From Kutzneria chonburiensis (lineage in GTDB: Bacteria > Actinomycetota > Actinomycetes > Mycobacteriales > Pseudonocardiaceae): 64,000 nucleotides of DNA. Made by a program: the position numbers and the translations under genes. Position 1 is the stretch's first letter, and every line of letters starts with the position of its first letter. The notes under the pieces were generated by a model. That model saw only the letters and a program-made list of their open reading frames with translations, was not told the DNA's origin and ran no database searches. The stretch spans positions 6,014,001 to 6,078,000 of the forward strand of contig NZ_CP097263.1 in assembly GCF_028622115.1 (NCBI RefSeq), in the 5' to 3' direction. This document shows, piece after piece, positions 29,306 through 37,200 of the stretch.

Positions 29306-30444
29306 GCCACGGCCCTTCGCGTGAGCACCGTCGACACGCGGTAGCTGGCGTACAGCGACGCCACCAGCGTCCCCACCAGCAGCGCCCCCAGCGCCAGAAT
29401 CCCCCCGTCCACCGCCGGCGCCGGCGGGCCGCCCGCCTGCGTCCGGGCCGACCCGGACAGGAACGGCACGATGGTCAGCACCGCCAGCCCCAGCCCCGTC
29501 TCCACGGCCACGACCTTCGGGAAGTGCTTGAGCGCCAGGGCAAAGCCACGTCCCAGGTCCCCTTCGGCGTGCGCCTTGGCAATCCGCGGCGTGAGATTGA
29601 GCTGGTTGTACGCCCCCGCCGCCACCATCGCCGCCACGATCACCAGCTTCACCAGCAGGAACCGCCCGTACGTCGTCGTCACCAGTTGGCCGACCGTGCC
29701 CACGTGCCGCCAGGCCAGCCACACCCCCGACGCGACGACGGCCCCCACTGCCACCAGCGCCACCGAGCTGAACCGCTGCCACATCCGGGCCCACCCCAGA
29801 CCGGCCCCTTCGCCGAGGGCACGGTCGTCCAGGCCGCGCCCCCGCCCGATCATCGCCAGCGCAAACAGCCCGCCCAGCCAGGCACAGGCCCCCAGGATGT
29901 GCACCTGTGTCAGCCCACTGTTCAGCACCGTGTCGAGGCTCTGGTTCGCCCAGTTCGTCGGCATCGCCAGCACCACCGTGCCCGCCACCGTCAGCGCCAA
30001 TGCCACACCCGCCACCAGCGCCGGCCGCTCTTTCACGAACAGCGTGCACAACGCTGCGGCAGCAAGCACGTAGCAGACGTTCTGCACCAGCGTGAGCGTT
30101 CCCGAGGACACCCATGCGCCCTTCGCCCCCGGCAGCGTCAGAAACCCCCAGATCCGGCTCGGGTTCAGCGCTTGGCCAAAGGTCGTCCCCTTCACACCCC
30201 GCGCCACCCGCCCCGCCAGCTGAAGGTAGCCCGCCACCAGCAGCCCCGGCCCGCACCAGGCCAGCAACCGGGTGGCCCGCCCACGCACCGCACGGTCATC
30301 GCCCGTCAGCACCGGCCGAATCACCGCCAGGTACACCAGCGCGCCCCCGATCACCGCCGTCAGCCCCGCGAAGTACGCCACCTCGCTACCCACACGCCAC
30401 CAGGCCGGCATCGTCGCCTCAGCCGCCGCCATCACACCAGTCAC
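29296..30444 (-). CDS. CopD-like multi-pass membrane protein
   Basis: 382 residues with eight to nine hydrophobic segments from residue 15 to the end. The C-terminal half (YGRFLLVKLVIVAAMVAAGAYNQ...LTPRI) matches the CopD copper-resistance domain, and GLTQVHILGACAWLGGLFALA contains the His of CopD-like proteins. The start is a GTG at 30444 without a clear ribosome site, only 7 bases from an iron box, so the transcript may be leaderless or nearly so. CopD proteins are linked to copper movement across the membrane; the operator suggests iron-dependent control here. Confidence 0.8.
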   Translation of the reverse strand: MTGVMAAAEATMPAWWRVGSEVAYFAGLTAVIGGALVYLAVIRPVLTGDDRAVRGRATRLLAWCGPGLLVAGYLQLAGRVARGVKGTTFGQALNPSRIWGFLTLPGAKGAWVSSGTLTLVQNVCYVLAAAALCTLFVKERPALVAGVALALTVAGTVVLAMPTNWANQSLDTVLNSGLTQVHILGACAWLGGLFALAMIGRGRGLDDRALGEGAGLGWARMWQRFSSVALVAVGAVVASGVWLAWRHVGTVGQLVTTTYGRFLLVKLVIVAAMVAAGAYNQLNLTPRIAKAHAEGDLGRGFALALKHFPKVVAVETGLGLAVLTIVPFLSGSARTQAGGPPAPAVDGGILALGALLVGTLVASLYASYRVSTVLTRRAVAQA

Positions 30445-30451
30445 AAGGCGG

Positions 30452-30470
30452 TTAGGTTAGGCTTAGCTAA
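30452..30470. promoter_or_regulatory. IdeR/DmdR-type iron box
   Basis: TTAGGTTAGGCTTAGCTAA agrees at 17 of 19 positions with the IdeR/DmdR consensus TTAGGTTAGGCTAACCTAA. It contains GGCTTAGCTAAGCC, a perfect 14-base palindrome. It lies 8-26 bases upstream of the CopD-like start, where a bound repressor would block transcription. Its AT content is striking in this GC-rich window. On the plus strand only a 29-codon frame (30474-30563) follows. Confidence 0.8.
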
Positions 30471-30593
30471 GCCATGACGCAAGACTTAGCCGGCAGCCCA
30501 GCCTCCGGCAGCCGACCCGCGTCGGCCCGGAGCCCACGCCGCAGCCACTCCAGCGCTCCGTAAGACCCAAACACCGATTAGGTGTTACAGCGG

Positions 30594-31046
30594 TCAGAAC
30601 TCGACCTGGATGCCGAACGGCAGGTACTCGTCAGCCGGATCGAAGGCCCGCAGGCCGGCCGAGCTCAGGATGCCGATCATCGCCGCCTGCATGTGCCGGT
30701 CCACCGCGCCCGAGTGGATCAGGTCGGGGTCGTCACCCCGATCGCTGAGCGCCTTGGCCGCCTCGTGGAGCATCTCGTTCGTCAGCTCGCCGGTCGTCGG
30801 CACGCCCATCGCCGCCCGGCGCAGCTCCTCACTTCCCTGCCACTCCACAAAAACGCCGCCACCGTCCTCCTTGACCATCCAGTCGAGGCTCACCACCGCT
30901 CCGCCGTCGTGCGCCGCTCCGTTCTCGTTGCGGCACGCCGGCAGCCCCGCCCTCGCCAGCTCGTGCAGAACGCGGTCCACCAGTTCCTCGCGCTTGGCCA
31001 GCTCCTCGTCCGACGCCACCTTGAGGCCGAAATCCGCCGGGCCCAT
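30594..31046 (-). CDS. Putative immunity-family protein, array member 5 (distal)
   Basis: 150 residues from the ATG at 31046 (MGPADFGLKVASDEELAKRE). It shares three signatures with the four genes nearer the toxin: an N-terminal helix ASDEELAKREELVDRVLHEL..AGLPA, the strand GGGVFVEW, and a C-terminal AGLRAFDPADEYLPFGIQVEF preceded by RHMQAAMIGILSS. It is acidic, soluble and without signal peptide. I do not recognise a named family. Position in a toxin-linked array suggests immunity; it is the last member, after the AraC-type regulator. Confidence 0.7.
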   Translation of the reverse strand: MGPADFGLKVASDEELAKREELVDRVLHELARAGLPACRNENGAAHDGGAVVSLDWMVKEDGGGVFVEWQGSEELRRAAMGVPTTGELTNEMLHEAAKALSDRGDDPDLIHSGAVDRHMQAAMIGILSSAGLRAFDPADEYLPFGIQVEF

Positions 31047-31085
31047 GCCTTCCCCCTTTTGCCTTACCCCTAACATGACCCAGCC

Positions 31086-31751
31086 TCACACCCGGCTCAG
31101 CGGCACTCCCGCCAGGGCCTTCACATCCCGCGACAGATGGGCCTGGTCCGCGTATCCCGTGCTCGCCGCGACCTCCGCCGGCGGCACTCCTTTCGCTGCC
31201 AGGGCAAGGGCTTTCTCCATGCGCAGCACCCGCGCCAGCGTCTTCGGCCCGTACCCGAAGGCCGCCAGACTCCGCCGCAGCAGTTGCCGTTCGCTCAGCC
31301 CCACTGCCTCCGCCACTTCCGCCACCGCTCGGCCGTTTCGCAGCCCTTCCACCACCGCGTCCGTCACCGGATCCACCTCGATCCGCTCGCGGGCGATCGC
31401 CAGCAACGCCCCCGTCCGATCGTTCGCCGCCGATACCCGGTCACTCAGGCGTTCCACCAACCGCCGCGGCCAGATCTCGTCCAGCCCCACCCTGCTGTCC
31501 GTCAGCTCGTTCGCCGGCACCCCGAGCACCGACGGTCCCGTCCCCGGCCGGAACCTCAGCCCCGCGTACTCCCGGCCCTGCGGGCTCCGCACCTCGTGCG
31601 CCACTGTGTCCGGGCCGGCCACCAGCAGCCGCCCGTCCGTCCAGATCAGATCCAGGCACCCGTCAGGCAGGATGCGATGCGTCTGCGGCTCCTCCACCAC
31701 CCGACGCCACGCCACCGCCCCGGCGAGGCCCGTCACCCACTCCCGGTACAC
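31086..31751 (-). CDS. AraC-family transcriptional regulator
   Basis: About 221 residues from the GTG at 31751; the open frame extends to 31961 but that part overlaps the next gene and is low-complexity Arg/Ser sequence. The N-terminus (YREWVTGLAGAVAWRRVV, RILPDGCLDLIWTDGRLLVAGPD) is the DUF6597-like ligand-binding part seen with this AraC subgroup. The C-terminal HTH has VAEVAEAVGLSERQLLRRSLAAFGYGPKTLARVLRM and a second helix pair PPAEVAASTGYADQAHLSRD. It sits within the putative immunity array; whether it controls the toxin locus is unknown. Confidence 0.8.
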   Translation of the reverse strand: MYREWVTGLAGAVAWRRVVEEPQTHRILPDGCLDLIWTDGRLLVAGPDTVAHEVRSPQGREYAGLRFRPGTGPSVLGVPANELTDSRVGLDEIWPRRLVERLSDRVSAANDRTGALLAIARERIEVDPVTDAVVEGLRNGRAVAEVAEAVGLSERQLLRRSLAAFGYGPKTLARVLRMEKALALAAKGVPPAEVAASTGYADQAHLSRDVKALAGVPLSRV

Positions 31752-31782
31752 GCCGCCAGCATGCCACCGGGGTCCGACAGTT

Positions 31783-32202
31783 TCAGGCCGGGAGCTCGAC
31801 CTTGACCGAGCACGGGTCGTAATGATTCCGGGGGTCGTACGCGCGCAGCCCGACCGAGCACAAGATGCCGACGAGCGCCGTCTGCATGAACATCGAGACC
31901 GCGCAGGCGTGCACCGACGCCGGGTCCTTGTCCAATGGGCGACCGGCCTCAGCGGCCTCAACCACCGCGTTGTTCAGCTCGACGCTCGGCTCCCACTGAA
32001 CGAAAACCCCACCACCGTCGGTGTCATGCAGCCGGTCCGCCGTCACCACCGCGCCAACGCCCCAGCCGGCATCATCGGACGACCGCTGTGCCGGCAGCCC
32101 CGCCATGGTCAACTCGGCCAAGATCCGCTGCACGAGCTGTTCCCGCTGCGCCAGCACCTCTTCGGACGCCATGCGGATGTGGTAGCCATGCGAGTCACTC
32201 AC
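31783..32202 (-). CDS. Putative immunity-family protein, array member 4
   Basis: 139 residues. Shared signatures are ASEEVLAQREQLVQRILAEL..AGLPAQR, GGGVFVQWEPS, and MFMQTALVGILCSVGLRAYDPRNHY. It is the most diverged member, with a shorter middle and a cysteine in the C-terminal strand (DPCSVKVEL). It overlaps the GNAT gene stop by 4 bases, so the two are coupled. Function is inferred from the array only. Confidence 0.7.
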   Translation of the reverse strand: MSDSHGYHIRMASEEVLAQREQLVQRILAELTMAGLPAQRSSDDAGWGVGAVVTADRLHDTDGGGVFVQWEPSVELNNAVVEAAEAGRPLDKDPASVHACAVSMFMQTALVGILCSVGLRAYDPRNHYDPCSVKVELPA

Positions 32203-32756
32203 GATTCACCCTCACCGTCGAGGATGTACTCCATCGACACGCCGTCCAGCACCACTCCGTTCGGCAGTGGCACCTCGGCCGCCCGCAACTCCCGGAACCC
32301 AAAGGACCGATACAGCGGCACCCCCGGCAGCGTCGCCATCAGCACCAGGGTCTGAAACCCTTCCGCCCTAGCGGTTTCCACGCAGCGGTCGAGGATCGCC
32401 CGGCCGAGCCCCCGGCGAGTCCAGTCCCCTCGTACGAACATCGCCCGCACCCTGGCCGGCTCCGTCTCCGGGTCCAACCGGCGATCATCCCCGGGCGCCG
32501 CGCCGGACCCCGTGTACAGCTTGTCGCGCTTGCTCCAGCCGCCACAGGCCACCAGCTGCCCCTCGGCCTCGCAGACGAAGTACGTGCCGTCGTCGATCAA
32601 CACGGTGTCCGGCTCCGTCAGATACCTCGCCGCCGCAGCCGTCTCTCGCTCGTCGTGGAAGCGGGGAAACACGTCGAGCACCGACCGCCGCATCAGCTCA
32701 CCGATCGCCGGCACATCCACCCTCGTCGCCGCCCTCAGCACTGGCGCACCCGTCAT
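32199..32756 (-). CDS. GNAT-family N-acetyltransferase
   Basis: 185 residues. The acetyl-CoA binding loop is VRGDWTRRGLGRAILDRCVETA (the Q/RxxGxG/A element), with VLMATLPGVPLYRSFGFRE as the C-terminal alpha/beta part. The N-terminus begins VLRAATRVDVPAIGELMRRSV, which is typical of GNATs. The acceptor is unknown. It lies between two putative immunity genes, 44 bases from one and overlapping the other, so it may be cotranscribed with the toxin locus. Confidence 0.85.
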   Translation of the reverse strand: MTGAPVLRAATRVDVPAIGELMRRSVLDVFPRFHDERETAAAARYLTEPDTVLIDDGTYFVCEAEGQLVACGGWSKRDKLYTGSGAAPGDDRRLDPETEPARVRAMFVRGDWTRRGLGRAILDRCVETARAEGFQTLVLMATLPGVPLYRSFGFRELRAAEVPLPNGVVLDGVSMEYILDGEGES

Positions 32757-32800
32757 CGCCCCAGCGTGTCACCGAGAAGTCCTTCAGGCGACCGGATATC

Positions 32801-33253
32801 TCACGGCACATCGACCCTGACCAGAGTGGGCGCGTCCTCGTCCTCCGGGTCGTAGGCACGCAAGCCGGCCGAGCACAGGATCCCGATGATCGCCGTCTGC
32901 ATGATCTTCACAACCGCGGCGTGGTGACGTACGACCGGGTGGTCGGCTGACGGCCGGGACTTGAGTGCTTCGTAGACCGCGTCGTCGTCCAGGTCGCCGT
33001 CCGGCAGCCCCAGCACGGCCCGCTTGAGCTCCGGAGATGCGGTCCACCGGAGGAAGATGCCGCCGCCCATGTCCTCGCGCATGGGATCGTTGCAGACCTC
33101 CACGCCCGCTGGCCACGCCATATCGGCGGGATAGCGATACGCCGGCAGACCGGCCCGCGCCAGCTCGGCGAGGATGCGCTCCACGAGCAGTTCCCGCCGC
33201 GCCAGCACCTCATCGGACGCCCTGCGGTCGTGGTAGCCGGTCGGTTCAGGCAT
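32801..33253 (-). CDS. Putative immunity-family protein, array member 3
   Basis: 150 residues from the ATG at 33253 (MPEPTGYHDRRASDEVLARRE). It carries LLVERILAELARAGLPAYRYP, MGGGIFLRWTASPELKRAV, and KIMQTAIIGILCSAGLRAYDPEDEDAPTLVRVDV. It is very close to member 2 over its N-terminus (ASDEVLA.RE.LVERI.AEL.RAGLPAYRYP). It overlaps member 2 by 8 bases. It is acidic and cytoplasmic. Confidence 0.75.
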   Translation of the reverse strand: MPEPTGYHDRRASDEVLARRELLVERILAELARAGLPAYRYPADMAWPAGVEVCNDPMREDMGGGIFLRWTASPELKRAVLGLPDGDLDDDAVYEALKSRPSADHPVVRHHAAVVKIMQTAIIGILCSAGLRAYDPEDEDAPTLVRVDVP

Positions 33254-33700
33254 GAAGATCAACCTTGACGAGGTCCGGCGCCTCGCCGTCCACCGGGTCG
33301 TAGGCGTGCAAGCCCGCGGAACACAGAATCCCGATGATCGCCGCTTGCATGTGCCGCACAATGACTTCGTGGTGTCGTACAGCCGGATCGTCAGCGCCCG
33401 GCAATGACTTGACGGCCTCATGAAGCGCGTCGTCGTCCAAGTCGCCTTCCGGCAGCCCGGCCACCGCACGGGTGAGCGCCGGGGAGGTGCTCCATTGCAC
33501 GAAGACGCCGCCACCGGCATCGTCTCGCATCCGATCTATCGAGACCTCGGCGCCGGGGGTGAGAAGCTATCAGGCGGATAGCGATACGCCGGCAGGCCGG
33601 CCCGCACGAGCTCCGCACAGATGCGCTCGACGAGGTGCTCCCGCTGCGCGAGCACCTCGTCCGACGCCGTCCTGACGTCGTAGCCAGTCGGCTCAGCCAT
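33246..33700 (-). pseudogene. Putative immunity-family protein, array member 2, frameshifted
   Basis: The N-terminal half reads MAEPTGYDVRTASDEVLAQRE...RAGLPAYRYPPDSFSPPAP and stops at about 33536. The C-terminal half (EVSIDRMRDDAGGGVFVQWSTSP to VKVDLHA) is in another frame. A run of five G on the plus strand at 33555-33559 (five C in the coding strand) is where the frames diverge; one more C restores a 151-residue protein aligned to members 1 and 3. The span of 455 bases is one short of a multiple of three. It is either a real disruption or a homopolymer sequencing error. It overlaps members 1 and 3 by 8 bases each. Confidence 0.8.
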
Positions 33701-34199
33701 GACCTCTCGCCGAATCGTCTCCAGGAAACTCGACCTGGACCGCATACGGTTCGTACTCGCCTTCCGGATCGTAGGCGTGCAGGCCAGCCGAGCGCAGAAT
33801 CGCGATGATCGCTGCCTGCATGTGTCGTTTCACCGCGCCGGAATGGATCAGGCTGGGATCGTTCGCCCGACCCGGCAGGGCCATTGCCGCACGGCGAAGG
33901 GCCTGCTCGTCCAGCTCGCCTTCCGGCAGGCCCACCGCGGCCCGGGTGAGACCGGGGTCGGGCCGCCAGTGCACGAAGACGCCTCCGCCTTCCTCCTCTT
34001 CGGTGCGGTCAACGGAAACCTCGGCCCCGGCAACCTGCTCGTCACCGACGGAGTGCCGTCGGGCCGGCAATCCGGCCCGGTTCAGCTCGACGCGGACACG
34101 GTCGGCGAGTTCGTCGCGCCGGGCGAGCACCTCGTCGGAGGCGACCCGGATGCCGAAGTCGGACGGACTGAACTCGAAGGGGTCGGCCGAATCGGCCAT
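33693..34199 (-). CDS. Putative immunity-family protein, array member 1 (next to toxin)
   Basis: 168 residues, the longest member, starting 51 bases after the toxin stop. ASDEVLARRDELADRVRVELNRAGLPARR lies at about 20-48, GGGVFVHW at 71-78 and AGLHAYDPEGEYEPYAVQVEF at 138-158. The chain is strongly acidic (EEEE before GGGVF), a common trait of immunity proteins. Its position directly downstream of the polymorphic toxin is the canonical one for the cognate immunity gene. I do not recognise the family; it is not the SUKH fold by eye. Confidence 0.75.
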   Translation of the reverse strand: MADSADPFEFSPSDFGIRVASDEVLARRDELADRVRVELNRAGLPARRHSVGDEQVAGAEVSVDRTEEEEGGGVFVHWRPDPGLTRAAVGLPEGELDEQALRRAAMALPGRANDPSLIHSGAVKRHMQAAIIAILRSAGLHAYDPEGEYEPYAVQVEFPGDDSARGHG

Positions 34200-34250
34200 C
34201 GTTGTCTCCGTGTCGGGGTCGCTGTCGGTGACCGCTGATTCGCCGGAGGG

Positions 34251-37200
34251 CTACCGGCCGCCGGCCGCCGCGATGAAGCTGGCGAGCAGATCGGTGGCGG
34301 CTTGCCTGGTGGCGTCGGTGCTGTTGTCGTAGGGAACCGACCACAGGACCGGGGTTCCCGGCCTGAGCTTCTGCCCGAGCGTAGTCTCGCACGCGCCACA
34401 CGGCTGGCGCTCCGTGTACAGCTTCTCGATCTGGCTCGCGTCGAAGCCCTCCGCGGCTCTGGCCTCGATCTGGGCCAGGATGTCGTCCTCGGAGTGGAAC
34501 TTCTCCCCCTGCTTCATCCCCTTGCTGAAACCGATGATGTAGTCGCCGAACCGGCCGTTCCACCCGGGCAGGTACGCGACCGCGACGTTGCGGCCCGCGG
34601 TGAATCCGCTGCCCACCCGCGCGCGGTAGGCCAGATTGGTGATTTCGTCGCTGTTGTAGGGGATCCAGTCTTCGGGACACGCGTTGTGCACGAGGACCGA
34701 CGTGTCGCCGGCCAGCACGTAGAACGTGTGCGTGCCCTTGACGGTCAGGTCGTAGACCGTCTCGGCGGGAATGTCCTCGCGGTGGCGCACCACGGCGACA
34801 GCGGGAGTGCTGCCGTCCTCGGCGTGGACACGGTCACCCGGCTGTAGCTCGGCGGCTGTCGTCCAGCCCTTGTCGACGACGTACAGCCGGTGCCCACCGG
34901 TGGTCGTGAGCCGGCCGCCGCTGTCCAGGTCGACGTCGACCAGGCTCCGGGTCGGGTGGTGGAAAGCGGAGACCACCGGCTGGGCGGAGGTCTGCCCGGT
35001 GACCGGGTTCGTGGCCAGGACGCGGTCGCCGACGGCCAGTTCCTCGATCGGCCGACGGGTCCCGTCGGCCAGCAGCACCGGCGTACCAGCCGGGAAACTG
35101 TTGACCAGGCAGCCCATCTGCCGGAGCTCGGCCTTGAGCGCGTCGGTCTCCAGCGCGGCCTTCAGCTCCGGCGCCAGGTTCGCCGTCCTGAGGGCGGCGG
35201 CAGCCGCCTCGATCTCCCGGCCGGTGGCGATGGCCACCCGAAGGTCCCGGACGGCCTGGACGGCGGCCCTGAGCTCCTCGGGCCCGACGAGCAGCGACGC
35301 GGTCCACAGGCAGCCGGAGACGCTGCCGTAGGAGCAGGCCTTCGCGTCCGCCAGGATCCCGAACACCAGGTTGGGAACGAGGTTGGCGATGTACGCGCCG
35401 AAGCCGTCGAGCAATGACCGGACGAAGTCGGCTCTGGTGATGTGGACGGTGCGCTCGACCGGGAAGTCGGCGATCTCCCGGCGGTCGATCTGGTCCTCGT
35501 GCGTGTGTCCCGCGCAGTCCCTGACCGCGGTGTTGGGCCGCTCGCAGGTGACCGCCCAGTAGAAGACGACGCCGGCGAAGTGGACCCGGATCCGAACGTC
35601 GCACGAGCTGTTCGGATCGCTCAGATCCATCACGCAGTCGTTGAGCTGCTCGTAGGACTTCCGAGACAAGCCGTCCAGATCGACACGGACGTTGGCGCCG
35701 TCGATGCCGCCGGGACCGGCCTGGCCGAGCGCGTTGGCCGCGTCCTGGTCCCGCTGTTGCTGTTCGGCCCGCTTGGCGGCGTCCTCAGCCTGCTGGGCGA
35801 GGTCACGGGCATTGGCGGCGGCGGACTCGGCTGCGGTGGCGTCCCGGTCGGCCTTGTCGGCGGCGGACTTGGCGGCGGTGGCGGCGGTCGTGGCGGCGTC
35901 GGCAGCCTTGCGAGCCGAGACGGCGTCCTTCTCGGCCTCGGTTGCCGCCGAGGCGGCGGCGTCCGCGTCGGTACGGGCGTCACGGGCGGCGACGCCGGCC
36001 TGGAAGGCGTCGTTCTGGGTCTGCTGATCGATCGCCTTGGTGGCGTCGTCAGCCTGCTGGGTCGCCTTCGCGTCGGCGGCAGCGGCAGCGGCGGAAGCCT
36101 GTGCGGCGGCAACCGACTGGAGGGCAGCGGACGCGTCAGCCGCGGCGGTGGCCGCGAACTGGGCGGCGGCCCGGGCCGACACCTCGGCGTGCGTGGCGGC
36201 TTCGGCGGCGGCCCTGGCCGCGGTGGCGGCCTCGTCGGACCGGGCCTTGGCCGCGTTGGCCTGTTGCTGCGCAAGGGTTTCGGCGGTCTGGCTGACCAGG
36301 ACTGCCATGCCCGCAGAGGAGTCGGTGAGCTGGAACGGCTTGCCCAGCCGGATCGCCTCGTTGGCCGAGGTGACCGTCGCGGCGGCGGAGTCACGGGCGG
36401 CGGTGGCGGCTTCCGCCGCGGCGAAGGCCTGCCCGGCCGTCTTGATCGCGTCGGCCTGCGACTGATCCGCCTCAACACGGGAAGCCGCCGCGTTGCTCTT
36501 GGCCTGTGCCGCGGCGGCGTCGGCCTTGTCGGCCTGGTCCTTGGCCGACTGCGCGTTCCGAGCGGCCTGGCCCGATGCCACGATCGCATCGGCCGCCGCG
36601 GCGTGCGCGGTCATCATGGCGGCACGGCTGGTATCGGCATCGGAAGTCGCGGACTTCGCTGCTGCCTCGGCTCGCGCGGCCGCGCCGTCGGCCTGGGTCG
36701 CGGCCGCCCGGGCGGCCTTGGCCGCGTTCTCGGCCTGGTCCGCATCGGCCCGTGCGGTCGTCGCCGCCGCACCGGCCTGGCTGGCCGCCGACCTGGCTTG
36801 ATCAGCCGCCGTACGAGCGCCTTGGGCGGCGTCGGTTCCGTCGGCGGCAGCAGCCCAAGCATCACAAGCAGCGGCACGGGCTTCGGCCGCCCGCCGTGCA
36901 TTCTCCGCCGCCACCGCGTTGTTACGAGCCAGCACGGCCCTGGACTCGGCGTTCTCCGCGGCTTGCCGCTTCTGTGCCGCGGTGCCCGCCGCGGCCTGGG
37001 CGTCGGACTTCTTGCTTTCCGCGGTGGCCTGCTTGGCCTTGGCATCGGCTTCGGCCTGCTGTGCCTTGGTCCGCTGGTTCTCGGCCTCGGTTCGGGCCGC
37101 GCCGGCCTTGGCCCGCTCGGCTTCGGCCGCCGCACGCTGGTTGTGGGCGTCGTTCGCGGCGCTCTGCGCGCTCTGCTGCGCGTTTTCCGCGGCAGTGCGG

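Noticed and set aside
30474-30563. 29-codon plus-strand frame directly after the iron box
   Set aside because: It has no ribosome site and no recognisable composition or homology, and it includes a rare TTA codon. It is most likely chance; the box is better explained by the minus-strand CopD-like gene.
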